NCBI RefSeq assembly: GCF_007830265.1
Contig: NZ_VLKE01000001.1
Coordinates: 3,224,001 to 3,288,000, forward strand
Origin: Micromonospora olivasterospora
GTDB lineage: Bacteria; Actinomycetota; Actinomycetes; Mycobacteriales; Micromonosporaceae
Direction: 5' to 3'
DNA length: 64,000 bases
The stretch's first letter is position 1, and each line of letters begins with the position of its first letter. A program made the position numbers and the translations under genes. The notes beneath the pieces were generated by a model that did not search any database, was not told the origin of the DNA, and saw only the letters and a list, made by a program, of their open reading frames with translations. Positions 38,193-47,374 of this stretch are shown in pieces.

Positions 38193-39380
38193 TCAGCCTG
38201 ACGGGTCCTCGGCGGCGGCCCGCCGATGCCGCTGCACGGTGTCGACCACCCGGTACGCCACCGCGGTGACCGGCACGGCGACGAACGCCCCCGCGATGCC
38301 GGCGATCAGCGTGCCGGCGGTCACCGCCACCAGGATCACCGCCGGGTGCAGCCGCACCTGTCGTTTCATGACCAACGGCTCCAGCAGGTTCCCCTCGATC
38401 TGCTGCACCGCGACCACGGCGGCGAGGGTGAGCAGCGCGACGCCGGGCCCCCTGGCCGCGAGCGCCACCAGCACCGCCACCGCCCCGGCGAGCGTGGCCC
38501 CGATGATCGGCACGAACCCGCCGAGGAAGGTGATCAGGGCCAGCGGTAGCGCGAGCGGCACGCCGAGCAGTACGAGGGCCAGGCCGATGCCGACGGCGTC
38601 GATCGCCGCGATGATCATCGTGCCCCGGCTGTACGCGCCGAGCGTGCGCCAGCCCACCCGGCCGGCCTCGGCGACGACCTCCCGGTTCGGCCCGGTCATC
38701 CGGCGCAGCGTCCACTGCCACATCGACCGGCCGTCCTTGAGCAGGAAGAAGAGCAGCACCAGGGCGAACAGGACGAAGCCGGCGGTCTCCGCGGCCGTCC
38801 GGACGCCGCCGACCGCGTCGGGCGCGCCCGCGCCGAGCCCCTGCCGGGCCTGCCGGACCAGCCGGTCCAACTGCTCGTCGGTGAGCGGCAGCGTCGACGT
38901 GACGAAGTCGCGGGCGCGTTCGAGGCCCTGCCCGAGCTCCTGACGCAGCTCCTCGAACTGGCTCGCCGTCAGGTTCCACACCAGCGCACCGACCCCGACG
39001 AGGATCCCGAGCAGCAACAGCACGGTGAGCAGCGCGGCCGGCGCGGGCGGCAGCCGCAGCCGGCGCAGCAGGAGCAGCACCGGATCGAGCAGCGCGGTGA
39101 GGAAGAGGGCCGCGGCCAGCGCGACGGCCAGCGGGGCCAACAGCGCGGCTGTCTTCCCGAGCAGGTAGAGCCCCGCGGCGACCACCACCAGGCAGGCGCT
39201 CCACACCACCGCCGAGCGGACCAGCCAGGGTAGCGCGGCCCACGTCTGCCGGGGGCCGGCCGCGAGCCGGCTGGGCTCACCGCTCGCTCCGGCGGGCCTC
39301 CCCACAGGCGTCGGGCGCGCCGGGACGCTCTTCCCGGCCGGCGTCGTCTCGGGCGTCCGCCCGGCACCGTCCTCGACCAC
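38193..39380 (-). CDS. AI-2E family transporter (YdiK/TqsA type)
   Basis: This 395-residue protein has about eight membrane helices. The C-terminal signature GFVPIIGATLAGAVAVLVAL and VQQIEGNLLEPLVMKRQVRLHPAVILVAV is diagnostic for the AI-2E family, whose members move autoinducer-2, Na/H or other solutes. The GTG at 39380 has AGGAGG about 9 bp upstream; the frame is open further but without a ribosome site. Its promoter lies just outside the left end of the transposon. Confidence 0.9.
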   Translation of the reverse strand: MVEDGAGRTPETTPAGKSVPARPTPVGRPAGASGEPSRLAAGPRQTWAALPWLVRSAVVWSACLVVVAAGLYLLGKTAALLAPLAVALAAALFLTALLDPVLLLLRRLRLPPAPAALLTVLLLLGILVGVGALVWNLTASQFEELRQELGQGLERARDFVTSTLPLTDEQLDRLVRQARQGLGAGAPDAVGGVRTAAETAGFVLFALVLLFFLLKDGRSMWQWTLRRMTGPNREVVAEAGRVGWRTLGAYSRGTMIIAAIDAVGIGLALVLLGVPLALPLALITFLGGFVPIIGATLAGAVAVLVALAARGPGVALLTLAAVVAVQQIEGNLLEPLVMKRQVRLHPAVILVAVTAGTLIAGIAGAFVAVPVTAVAYRVVDTVQRHRRAAAEDPSG

Positions 39381-39535
39381 TTCGGCCCTCCTCGATCCGG
39401 CCAGGGGTCGGTACCCGCTCCGCGCCGCTCCGACACCACCCGCCGGTCGCCCCCACCCCCCCGTCGCCGTTCGCCGGCGGCGTCGATCCGTGCCCGGGCG
39501 GACCGGTTTGTGCGGCGGGTGTCCTTGCCCGACGT

Positions 39536-39548
39536 AGTTGACATGTGC
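39536..39548 (+). repeat. Left terminal inverted repeat of the transposon
   Basis: AGTTGACATGTGC reads inward. It matches the right-end repeat perfectly over 13 bp. It lies 29 bp outside the tniQ stop; a TGTCATTTTCA stretch at 39568, resembling Tn402-family termini, lies between and may be a transposase binding site. Confidence 0.7.
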
Positions 39549-39577
39549 TCGGCTCCTTGACCTGGGGGATGTCATTT

Positions 39578-40510
39578 TCATTGGACCGTCCAGGCTGGTC
39601 GTGGCCCAGTGATTGTGATGCCGGCAGAAGCGAAGCCGTGTCCGTTGGTGGGGTGCGGGCGGGCATAGATATCGATCCAGTCGGTGAGTGTGCTGCGGCG
39701 GCCGGGTTGCCAGGTGTCGCGGGGCATTGACCAGTCGAGGCAGTTGCCGAACTCAGCGTAGGCGTGGACTCGGGTTGCTTGGCCGGTGACTTGAGCCTGC
39801 CATTGGTGTCTGACGAAGACGCTCGCTGCGGAGACGATCTCTGGGTAGTTCGCGGCGTGGAACGCCGGATCTTCCTCGTGGTATTGCAGCGCGCCTGGTC
39901 GAAGCACGTCCAGGCGCGTGCTTTGGGCGTGCCCGAGGTTGCGGCCGTGTATGTATTCCCAGGATTCGAAGGCCGCTCTGGTGGCGATCAGGACCGCGAC
40001 CTGGCCGTGGCGGCGAACGAGACGCCGGTGGCGGACCTGCGCTGAGGTGATCTCTGGCAGGTGCTGAATGTCGATGGCGTTGTCGGTGACGGGCCATGCG
40101 GTGGCGGCGGGTGCCCGGGTGCCGAGCCAGAGGTTGTGCTTGACGCAGGCCGTGACGTGGTGGGGGTAGTAGCGGTGGACGGGGCCGCCTCGGTGGCGGC
40201 GGGCGCAGGGTGGGCAGGCGGGTCGGGGGAACGCTTGGAGCAGCCACCATTGCGGTTCTGGGTGCTGAAGTTCGAGCAGAGCGCGACGGAGCTGGTGGGC
40301 TGAATGGCCGGTGAGTGCGCTGAGTTTGTCGAGGCTGAGGGTCCGCGTTTGCCGGTATGAGTGCTTGTCCGGTGAGGCGTTGATGGCTGCTTCGAGGTCG
40401 CGGACGGTGGTGTGGTTGACCTTGGCGAGTCGCCGCAGGTAGGAGGTGATGGTCTCCCAGGCGGCCGGGGGCGTGGGGATGGGCAGCCGTCGTGTGGGCG
40501 AAGCGCTCAT
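39578..40510 (-). CDS. tniQ: TniQ family transposition protein
   Basis: This 310-residue target-selection factor has the TniQ N-terminal segment with TITSYLRRLAKVN and a zinc-finger region, CPPC followed about 20 residues on by CVKH. It is of short TniQ size rather than the long site-specific TnsD form. ATG overlaps the tniB stop (ATGA). Its stop falls close to the left end. It would recruit the transposase complex to its target. Confidence 0.88.
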   Translation of the reverse strand: MSASPTRRLPIPTPPAAWETITSYLRRLAKVNHTTVRDLEAAINASPDKHSYRQTRTLSLDKLSALTGHSAHQLRRALLELQHPEPQWWLLQAFPRPACPPCARRHRGGPVHRYYPHHVTACVKHNLWLGTRAPAATAWPVTDNAIDIQHLPEITSAQVRHRRLVRRHGQVAVLIATRAAFESWEYIHGRNLGHAQSTRLDVLRPGALQYHEEDPAFHAANYPEIVSAASVFVRHQWQAQVTGQATRVHAYAEFGNCLDWSMPRDTWQPGRRSTLTDWIDIYARPHPTNGHGFASAGITITGPRPAWTVQ

Positions 40511-41553
40511 GCGGCGCCTGATCGTTGGCGGGCGTGGCGGGCAGGACTCGGGGCGGGGGTGGCTGTCTCTGCCGCGTGGTCGAGGCGGATCGCGTCGAGG
40601 TGGGCCTTGGTGATCTTTTCGGTGCCGTCGAGGATGGTGTCGATCGCCGCGCCGCGGATGAGGTGGGACAGGCTGCCGATCATGCCGCGTGATCGTTGGT
40701 AGAGGTATTCGCCGTGGCGGGCGAGGGTGCCGGCCTTGTGGCGGTGCAGTCGTAGGGCCTGTTCGAGGGTGGCGACCAGGGCCTGCCAGTTCTCCCGCTG
40801 GCTGTTGGTGCCGTAGGCGAACGGCCGGGTCGCGATGGTGGCGAAGCGGCTGGCGATCTGTTCGCCGCGGGTGCCGGTGAACAGGTTGGCCCGCTCGACG
40901 TTGATGCCGGAGTAGACGAACGTGGCGGGGATCCGCTCGGAGAAGTATTTCAGCTGGTCGGAGGCTTCGGCTCCGGCTCGGGTGGCCAGGTTGAGGTTGT
41001 GGATCTCGTCGACGAGCACCAGGTCGCAGCCGACGTCGCAAAGCACGGCGCAGACGGCGTTGGTGACGTCGGTGATGTTGGACCGTGCTGCCAGGGGCAG
41101 GCCGAGGAAACGGGCGAACTCGACGGCGAGCATGCGGGGTGTCGCCGCTGGCGGAACGGTGACATAGACGACCGGGATCCGTGGGCCGGTCACCGGGTTG
41201 CGCAGTGCGACGGACAGTTCGTGGGCGCGGCCGAGCTGGGTGATGGCGGTCGTCTTGCCGGTGCCAGCACCGCCGGTGATGATCAGCCCCCGCCGGGCCG
41301 ATATCTGCCGGCGGTTGAGGATCAGCAGCCGGCGAACGGTCTTGACGACCTCCTGGATGGTCGGGGTGTTCACCACGATCAGGTCACTGTGGTAGTCCAG
41401 GCGGGCGTCGTCGTAGGCAGCCTGTTCGACCGGGCTCAGGTGCGGCCAATCCAGGCGCAGCTCGGGCGGGCGCGGGTCGTGCTGGACCCACCGGGACCAG
41501 CCTTCCTTACTGGTCAGCGGCTCGTCGGCCGGCGGGGTGAACGCGGCGGTCAT
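40507..41553 (-). CDS. tniB: TniB/TnsC-like AAA+ ATPase
   Basis: This 348-residue regulator links target selection to transposase activity. Walker A reads ITGGAGTGKTTA near residue 96 and Walker B LVLVDEIHNLNLATR. A sensor segment lies at FVYSGINVERANLF, and the C-terminus is helical with SRGMIGSLSHLIRGAAI. The ATG at 41553 overlaps the true tniA stop (ATGA at 41553-41550), which fixes both ends. Confidence 0.92.
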   Translation of the reverse strand: MTAAFTPPADEPLTSKEGWSRWVQHDPRPPELRLDWPHLSPVEQAAYDDARLDYHSDLIVVNTPTIQEVVKTVRRLLILNRRQISARRGLIITGGAGTGKTTAITQLGRAHELSVALRNPVTGPRIPVVYVTVPPAATPRMLAVEFARFLGLPLAARSNITDVTNAVCAVLCDVGCDLVLVDEIHNLNLATRAGAEASDQLKYFSERIPATFVYSGINVERANLFTGTRGEQIASRFATIATRPFAYGTNSQRENWQALVATLEQALRLHRHKAGTLARHGEYLYQRSRGMIGSLSHLIRGAAIDTILDGTEKITKAHLDAIRLDHAAETATPAPSPARHARQRSGAA

Positions 41554-43609
41554 AGCCACCGTTGCGCCTCCTCGCGGGCGTCGAAGATGCCGAAGGGGAT
41601 GACGTTGTCCACCTGCCCGTCCTCGGGCTCGTCGACGTCGTCCTCGGGGCGGGCTCGGGAGCGACGCGGGGGCGGTGCGAGGCGGCGGCGGCCCGGGTCC
41701 TGGCCGCCACCCGCCGGTCGGTTTCATCTGGCGGGGCCTGGGGTGCGGGGCCCTCGCCGGCGCGGCGCAGCAGGTCGGCCAGCACCCGGGCGGTCGCGGT
41801 CTCATCCGGTTCGCCAGCCGGGCCCGAGGTGGCCTGTTGCCGGGCGTGGCGCCAGGTGAAGTCCGCGAACGGCGCAGCCACCATCGGCAGGTGGGTCCAC
41901 CCGGCGCGGATCCACCCGCCGTCGCGGTGGTTGCGCACCCAGACGTGGGTCAGGTCGTAAGGGTCGTGGCGGACCTCCCACAAACCCTGCTCGGCCGCGA
42001 CCCCGGAGTGCTGGCGCCGGTGGGGATTGAGCGCCTTGCTGTCGTAGGTGCGCCCGTCGAGGCGGACGCCGTAGTCGTTGATCGTGCGCCACGAGCCTGG
42101 CAGCAACTCGACGTAGTCGTCGCCGGTGAGCATCAGCGGGACGTAACCGGCCGCGGTGACCAACACCGCGAACATCTCGTTCGGTGACAACACCCGCCCG
42201 GTGTCCGGGCTGAGCAGACCCTCGTGCGGGCGCTGCTGCCACCCGGCGATGATCCACTCATCGAGCAGGTCCTGCATCTGAGCCATCGACCACACCGCTT
42301 CGGTCTGCACCCGGCTGCCCCGGTGAGCGACGTCCCGACCGGTGTAGCCGGCGACGTACTGACAGAACAGGGTGTTGATCGACCCGAAGGTGCGCTCGAC
42401 GATGCCCTTGTCCGTGGGGCTGCGGGGATGCGCCGGCTGCACCGAGATCCCCAACGTCTGGCAGGCCCGCAAGAACGTGTCGGACAGATAGACCTTTCCC
42501 CGGTCGCAGACGATCGTCTCCGGGACCACGACCGGTTTCGCGGCGGCCTGCTCCATCCGCGCGTCGATGTCGGCCAGCCGCCGGTGCGGCAGCCTGGAAG
42601 CCGCCATCCGCAGCGACTCGTCCCAACCCGGCCGCATCGGCTCGGGAACCAGCATCCGCGCCAACAACAGGGACGCGTCCACGGCCTTCGTGCCCACCGG
42701 CCGCAGCACCGCGGCGCAGATCGTGCGGGTGGCGACATCCACCGCCGCGGTCAGCTCGACCCGACGGGCCTGACCGTCGTCGAAAACCACCATCACGTCC
42801 AACACGGTGGTGTCGATCTGCACCTGCTGACCCGGCCGCGTCGCCCACGTCACCGTGAACGGCCCGCCCGGCCGGTTCGCCGTCGACCGGCGGGTCGTCG
42901 CCGCCCCGAAAGCATGCTGGCCCACCGACAACGCGTTGACCAGGCGACCGAAGGTGGTCTTCGGCGGCAGCGGCACCACCCCTGCCCCGTGCCGCTGCGT
43001 CAGGATGCTCTCCACCCGATGCCGCAGCCGATCCCGGGTGCCCGTCGACTGGACGAGCTGGTCGGCCAGCGCATCGCGGATCGCGGCGACCACACGCTCG
43101 TCGGCCCGACCGACCGACGACACCGGTCGCTGTGACCGGCCGTCGACCAGTGCCCGCAGACCGCCCGATCGGTAGCGTCGCCGCATCCGCTGGACCGTGG
43201 CCACGCTCGCAGGTATTCCGGAGGCGGACAGCTCCTCCGCCTTCGCCGCCACCCGCTGTTGCAGGCCCCACAGGCTCGGGTCGTACTCGGTTCGCGGCGC
43301 CGTCCCGGGCTCCGCGCCAGGGGGGAGGCCGGTCTCGACCTCGATGATGTGCCGCTCCCACTCCCGGGCCCGTCGCGCGACGTCCTCACCGACGTCAGCG
43401 AGAACATGATCCGCGAGAACCGTCCGCGGTTCACCGGGATCTGCGCCCACGATGTCGAAGTCCGGCGAGCCGACCAGGTGCGTCAGCATCACCGCCCTCG
43501 GCGTGCCGTCCGGACCAACCAGCCGCACCCACGATCCCGACAACACCGACACCTGGTGCTCCGCACCGTCGAAGACGACGCGGTCGCCCACCCGCAGCAG
43601 CCGCGTCAC
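41550..43609 (-). CDS. tniA: TniA/TnsB-like DDE transposase, frameshifted near the C-terminus
   Basis: This Mu/TnsB-family integrase has N-terminal helix-turn-helix domains, then a DDE core: VQIDTTVLDVMVVFDD (first Asp), IVCDRGKVYLSD (second Asp) and SPTDKGIVERTFG (Glu), followed by a Mu-type beta-barrel domain. GTG at 43609 overlaps the tnsA stop (GTGA). The main frame runs on past tniB's start with a Ser/Thr/Arg tail. The -1 frame instead gives EDDVDEPEDGQVDNV and ends FDAREEAQRWL exactly at the tniB ATGA overlap. One extra base in the G run at 41668-41672 restores a 686-residue protein. Confidence 0.9.
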
Positions 43610-44355
43610 CAACCCGCCTCCACGATCGACGTCGCCTCCAGCCGAACCGCCATGTCGACGGTCAACAACTGCGACCACAGCAGGTGAAACAGCACCGGCA
43701 AGACCGCCATCGGATCACCAACGCGCGTAGCCGCCTGCATCAGTGGCATCGGCGAGGCGAACAGGTCGAGCAGCCGTTGCGCGACCGGCTCGGCGAGATG
43801 ACGCGGGTGCCGATACCCAGCCAGCCACCGCACGTTCGCCAACCACACCGCGTCGTGCCCGCTCACCAGCCGGTAGTCCCAACCCACCCACTCACACGCC
43901 TGGGCCGTCGCCGCGAACGCCGCAGCGTCCCTCGCCGCGATCCGGTCCGCCGGGCGGCAGTCGACCACCACCCCAACACCATCGCGCCGGCGAGCGAAGA
44001 AATCCGGTGCATGCGACCTCACCCGCCCCGTGCTCGGCCACCACAACCAGAACGGCTGTGCTGCGAAGCCAACCACCGACGCGTCGAAGTCCAACGCCAT
44101 CGCCTCGTCGCGCTCCAGCCACGACTCGAACTCCACGTGAGCACTCATGCAGGCCGACCAGTACAAGCCCGGATAGTTGCGCTGCCCCCGGTACGACGGG
44201 AACGACCGAACCGCAGGCACCCGCTCGAACGGCACATCCGCCACCTCGACCAAGCGCCGACGCACCTCACTGCCGTCCTCACCGACGAAGCCCACCTCGA
44301 ACTCAACCGGATCCGCCAGACGGCCGCCCGACACGGACCGAAGACTGGCCACCAT
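43606..44355 (-). CDS. tnsA: TnsA-like heteromeric transposase endonuclease subunit
   Basis: This 249-residue protein resembles the actinobacterial TnsA-like family. HVEFESWLERDEAMALDFD supplies the conserved Glu, HAPDFFARRRDG the Asp, and VVVDCRP takes the place of the usual QxK or ExK catalytic motif. If active it would cut the 5' strand so that the element moves by cut-and-paste. I chose the ATG at 44355; one at 44370 has its purine stretch too close. Confidence 0.85.
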   Translation of the reverse strand: MVASLRSVSGGRLADPVEFEVGFVGEDGSEVRRRLVEVADVPFERVPAVRSFPSYRGQRNYPGLYWSACMSAHVEFESWLERDEAMALDFDASVVGFAAQPFWLWWPSTGRVRSHAPDFFARRRDGVGVVVDCRPADRIAARDAAAFAATAQACEWVGWDYRLVSGHDAVWLANVRWLAGYRHPRHLAEPVAQRLLDLFASPMPLMQAATRVGDPMAVLPVLFHLLWSQLLTVDMAVRLEATSIVEAGW

Positions 44356-44458
44356 GAAGACCACCCACATCCCTCACCGGTCCGCCAGTGTGGCAGCCAC
44401 TGATCAGATTCAGTGGACCAGGTCGCAGATAGGTGGGCCGGCACCCCCAACCTCAGTG

Positions 44459-44471
44459 GCACATGTCAACT
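44459..44471 (-). repeat. Right terminal inverted repeat of the transposon
   Basis: GCACATGTCAACT is the perfect complement of the left-end repeat. It lies about 100 bp outside the tnsA start. Several CCACTGA/CAGTGG stretches between 44385 and 44458 may be further transposase binding sites. Confidence 0.7.
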
Positions 44472-44535
44472 CCACTGGGCCAGGACAGCGGGGGCGGGGG
44501 AAGGCTCCTGGACGGACCGAGTGGAGGAGGACAGG

Positions 44536-44721
44536 ATGAGGGACTTCATGGACAAGGCCAGAGATTTCGTCGACAAGCACGACAAGCAGGTGGACGAGGG
44601 CATCGCGAAGGCCGGCGAGGAGGCCGACAAGCGCACCGGCGGCAGGTACCGCGGGCAGATCGACAAGGGCATCGAGACCGCCCAGCGGCGTACCGGCAGG
44701 GGTGACACCTCGCCGCGCTGA
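44536..44721 (+). CDS. MT0933-family antitoxin-like small protein
   Basis: This 61-residue charged helical protein reads FMDKARDFVDKHDKQVDEG and KAGEEADKRTGGRYRGQID, the pattern of the MT0933 (Rv0909-like) antitoxin family. No toxin gene is adjacent. Family members are often found singly in actinobacteria, so a toxin-antitoxin role here is unproven. ATG at 44536 follows GGAGGAGGACAGG. It starts 65 bp outside the transposon's right end. Confidence 0.82.
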   Translation: MRDFMDKARDFVDKHDKQVDEGIAKAGEEADKRTGGRYRGQIDKGIETAQRRTGRGDTSPR

Positions 44722-44944
44722 CCGTACCCAGCTTTCCCGGGCCGCCGGGTGCCCACGGTGGCCCGGAACCGTCCGCGTCCGACCTCTTTCCCGCCCCGCG
44801 GGAAATCCAGCCCCGCCACTGGCCGGGCATCGATTACCCTCGCTACCATCCGCAGTCGGGGCATGACTCACCGTCTGAGCCGTGCGCGCCTCCCCCAGGG
44901 GCCGCGGACGGGCACGCCGGCCGGGACGGAGGGAGGGGGCTCGG

Positions 44945-45193
44945 GTGAGCACGGACGGCGAGAAGACCGGCGTCGGTTGGCGGCTGCACGTCGACCCGGC
45001 CCGGTGCATCGGCACGGGCATCTGCGCCGGCGCGGCGCCCGGGCACTTCGCGCTGGTGGACGGGCTGTCCCGCCCGCTGGCCGAACGGGTGGCGCCGGCC
45101 CAGTCGGTGCTGGACGCCGCCGACTCCTGCCCGATGGAGGCCATCGTCGTCTCCGACCTGAAGAGCCGTCGGCGGATCGCGCCGGAGGAGTAG
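44945..45193 (+). CDS. Ferredoxin, 3Fe-4S type
   Basis: This 82-residue electron carrier has three cysteines, in VDPARCIGTGICAGAAPGHF and DSCPMEAI, matching the CxxxxxC...CP pattern of 3Fe-4S ferredoxins. These commonly feed cytochrome P450s, but no P450 gene is nearby. GTG at 44945 has a GGGGGCTCGG purine stretch upstream. It ends at a strong shared hairpin. Confidence 0.88.
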   Translation: MSTDGEKTGVGWRLHVDPARCIGTGICAGAAPGHFALVDGLSRPLAERVAPAQSVLDAADSCPMEAIVVSDLKSRRRIAPEE

Positions 45194-45204
45194 GCGGACG
45201 AGGC

Positions 45205-45237
45205 GAGGGCCGGCCTCCCACTGGGAGACCGGCCCTC
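45205..45237. terminator. Bidirectional hairpin terminator
   Basis: GAGGGCCGGCCTCCCA pairs with the following GGGAGACCGGCCCTC with one mismatch. It lies between the convergent ferredoxin and C39 peptidase genes. Confidence 0.8.
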
Positions 45238-45257
45238 TCGGTCGTCGTGCCGCCGGA

Positions 45258-45893
45258 TCAGGAGCTGTAACCGCGGCTCGCGATCCAGTTGGCCAGCGCC
45301 TTCACGTCCATCCAGTACTCCTGGGCGGCCGGGTCGGCCGGGTCGGCGATCTTCACCGTGTGGCCGTCGTCCTTGTACTCCACGACCGTCAGGTAGTGGC
45401 CGGGGTAGCTGTGCTCCACACCGTCGGCGTCGACCGCGCTGCCCAGGACGTTGGCGACCACCGGCTCACCCGCGTCCACGGCGGCCCGCACGTCCGACCG
45501 AAGCTGCTCGACCTGCTCGTTCGAGGCCACGTCCGAGCTGATCTCGGTCGTCTTGTACCTGCCGGGCGCGTACTCGTTCAGCACCCGCGTGATGTCGATG
45601 GCCGAGTCCGTACCGTTCTCGGTCGTGCCCAGCTTCGCGGCCAGCTCGTCCTGGCTGACGTCCTTGCCCTCGGCGGACAGGGCGATCCGAGTCGAGGCCG
45701 GGCCGCAGTAGTAGTAGTTCGGCTGGGCCTGGTACTCGTAGCCGACCCGATGCTGGCCCGGGCGGTCGTTCTTGGCCGCGGGTGCGGTCCCGGCCGGTGC
45801 GGCGTGCGCGGCCACGGCCGGCCCCGCGACGGCGGCACCGGTCATCAGCAGGCCGGCGACGGACAGCATGCTCCTGCGCAGGATGAGGTTCAT
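45258..45893 (-). CDS. Secreted C39-like cysteine peptidase
   Basis: This 211-residue protein has an N-terminal signal peptide (RRSMLSVAGLLMTGAAVAG, then an AHA cleavage region). The papain-like C39_2 domain follows: YYYCGPASTRIALSA (Cys), SYPGHYLTVVEY (His) and KIADPADPA (Asp). It is exported; the substrate is unknown. It has no ABC exporter next to it, so a bacteriocin-leader peptidase role is unlikely. ATG at 45893. Confidence 0.88.
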   Translation of the reverse strand: MNLILRRSMLSVAGLLMTGAAVAGPAVAAHAAPAGTAPAAKNDRPGQHRVGYEYQAQPNYYYCGPASTRIALSAEGKDVSQDELAAKLGTTENGTDSAIDITRVLNEYAPGRYKTTEISSDVASNEQVEQLRSDVRAAVDAGEPVVANVLGSAVDADGVEHSYPGHYLTVVEYKDDGHTVKIADPADPAAQEYWMDVKALANWIASRGYSS

Positions 45894-46110
45894 GTCGAGG
45901 CTCCGTTCGGGGGTTTGCCGCCTCCGTCGGGCCGGAGGCGCAAGCACCGGGAAAGGCGCTCGGCTGGCGGTCGTACGGGTGTTTCAACCGACCGCCACGT
46001 GCCGGCCATTCCGGGTTGGGGGCCTCGTCACGGCTCGACGGAGAACCCCGGCGAGCGGTCAGCTCGGGCGACAAACCGGGTTATACGCTGCGAACCGCCC
46101 GAAGGGCGGC

Positions 46111-46446
46111 TCAGGGAATCGGACGGCGCGGCGGCTCCGTCGGCGTCGTGGGCCGCCCGGGTAGCCGGCGGTCCGCGGCGCGCCGCTGCTGGGCCAGCCG
46201 ACCGAAGTAGAGCAGCGCGGCGGCCAGTACGCCGATGTCGTCCAGGTAGATCGGGTCCGGCAGCACGTCCACGGGGAAGACCGTGTACGCCAGGGCGCCC
46301 CAGAAGGCGACCTTGCCGCTGGTGTCCAGCGCGCCGAGCAGCCGGCGGGCGCGCACCAACCGCACGGCGAGCAGCACGGCGCCGACCAGCATCGCCAGCA
46401 CGATCGCGCCGGCGAGCGCCACGAGGACCCACTGCTCCCAGGACAT
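46111..46446 (-). CDS. DUF1232 (YkvA-like) membrane protein
   Basis: This 111-residue protein begins with one membrane helix, then YTVFPVDVLPDPIYLDDIGVL, the DUF1232 signature. The function of the family is unknown. ATG at 46446 is preferred to one at 46518 because the shorter N-terminus starts directly at the helix. Confidence 0.85.
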   Translation of the reverse strand: MSWEQWVLVALAGAIVLAMLVGAVLLAVRLVRARRLLGALDTSGKVAFWGALAYTVFPVDVLPDPIYLDDIGVLAAALLYFGRLAQQRRAADRRLPGRPTTPTEPPRRPIP

Positions 46447-46537
46447 GCCCGCAACGTTAGTGGATGCAAGGAAGGGGCCCCTGTCAACGCCGGACGTAGC
46501 GGGTGGTTTCCCGCTCACCCGGGCGCGGTGTGCGGGG

Positions 46538-47374
46538 CTAGGCCGGGACGGTGGCCCGCCCCCGGGCCACCGTCGACTGGCCGCGGCCGACCGCCGGGAT
46601 CTCCCGGGTCACGGCCGCCGCCTCCCGGCCCCGCTCCGCGGCCGTCGACCGGCCGTCGATCCCGCCGGGCAGCAGCGGCTCCTCCTGCGGCGTCGGCGTG
46701 GCCGCGGCCAGCGCCTCGTCCCGCAGGCTGCGCGCCCCCACGGCGGCCCGCTCCGCGGCGCGCCACGCGGCCTGCTCCCGCTCCCGGGCAGCCCGCTGCC
46801 GGGCGCGCAGATGGTCCCGGACCGCCCGGTGCAGCACCAGCTCCTGCTCGACGGGGTGCAGCCGCGGGTTCCAGCCGTTGCGGTGCGCGAGGGCGTCGTC
46901 GAGCTGCTCCGCCGACAGTTCCCCGCGGCCGTACGCCTCCCGTGCCGCCCGGTGCAGGTACCGCTCGCGGTCCGCGTACTCGGCGGGGGTGCGCTCGGTG
47001 TGCGGCCGGGGCAGGGCGGCGGCGGTGACCAGCCGGCGGACGTCGGCCTCCGCGGCCTCGTACGCCTGCCAGGCGGTGTCGGCGTCCTCCTGGGCGGCCA
47101 GCCAATCGGCGCGCAGCCGCCGGGCCGTGGCCGCCGTCCGGTCGGCCGCGGCCGCCAGCTCGCCGGCGTACCGCCGTCGTTCCCGTTCCTCCGCCGCGTC
47201 CTTCAGGAGGCTGGGCATGGCGGCCTCGCGGATCCGCCCGCCGGCCACCGAGCGGAAGAGGTTGGGCCGGACGACCAGGGCCGCCACGGCGACGGCGGCG
47301 ACGCCGAGGAGGGCCAGCCAGATCGCGGCGGCCCGGGGCACGTCAAGCAGGACGGTGGAGAGCGCGGTCTGCAT
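46538..47374 (-). CDS. Membrane-anchored coiled-coil hypothetical protein
   Basis: The product has about 278 residues. One membrane helix (residues 12-35) is followed by a long Ala/Glu/Arg-rich coiled coil with Arg-rich segments such as RERRRYAGELAAAADR. I recognise no domain. The ATG at 47374 is preceded by GAGG; a GTG at 47383 is possible. Strong third-position GC bias supports coding. Confidence 0.65.
   Translation of the reverse strand: MQTALSTVLLDVPRAAAIWLALLGVAAVAVAALVVRPNLFRSVAGGRIREAAMPSLLKDAAEERERRRYAGELAAAADRTAATARRLRADWLAAQEDADTAWQAYEAAEADVRRLVTAAALPRPHTERTPAEYADRERYLHRAAREAYGRGELSAEQLDDALAHRNGWNPRLHPVEQELVLHRAVRDHLRARQRAAREREQAAWRAAERAAVGARSLRDEALAAATPTPQEEPLLPGGIDGRSTAAERGREAAAVTREIPAVGRGQSTVARGRATVPA

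Larger units (their letters stand above)
39536..44471 (-). mobile_element. Cargo-free Tn7/Tn5053-like transposon (tnsA-tniA-tniB-tniQ)
   Basis: Four transposition genes run leftward with 4-bp overlaps and fill nearly the whole element. The limits are set by a 13-bp perfect inverted repeat, AGTTGACATGTGC at the left and its complement at the right. The element is about 4.9 kb and contains no passenger gene. It sits between the AI-2E transporter gene and an antitoxin-like gene and disrupts neither. I found no convincing target-site duplication next to the repeats. Confidence 0.85.

Noticed and set aside
39578..44355. CRISPR-associated transposon.
   Set aside because: No cas gene, repeat array or guide-like repeat lies within the element; TniQ alone is not evidence for RNA-guided targeting.
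44536..44721. Complete toxin-antitoxin module at the MT0933-like gene.
   Set aside because: No toxin-sized gene is adjacent and codirectional; the next gene is a ferredoxin.
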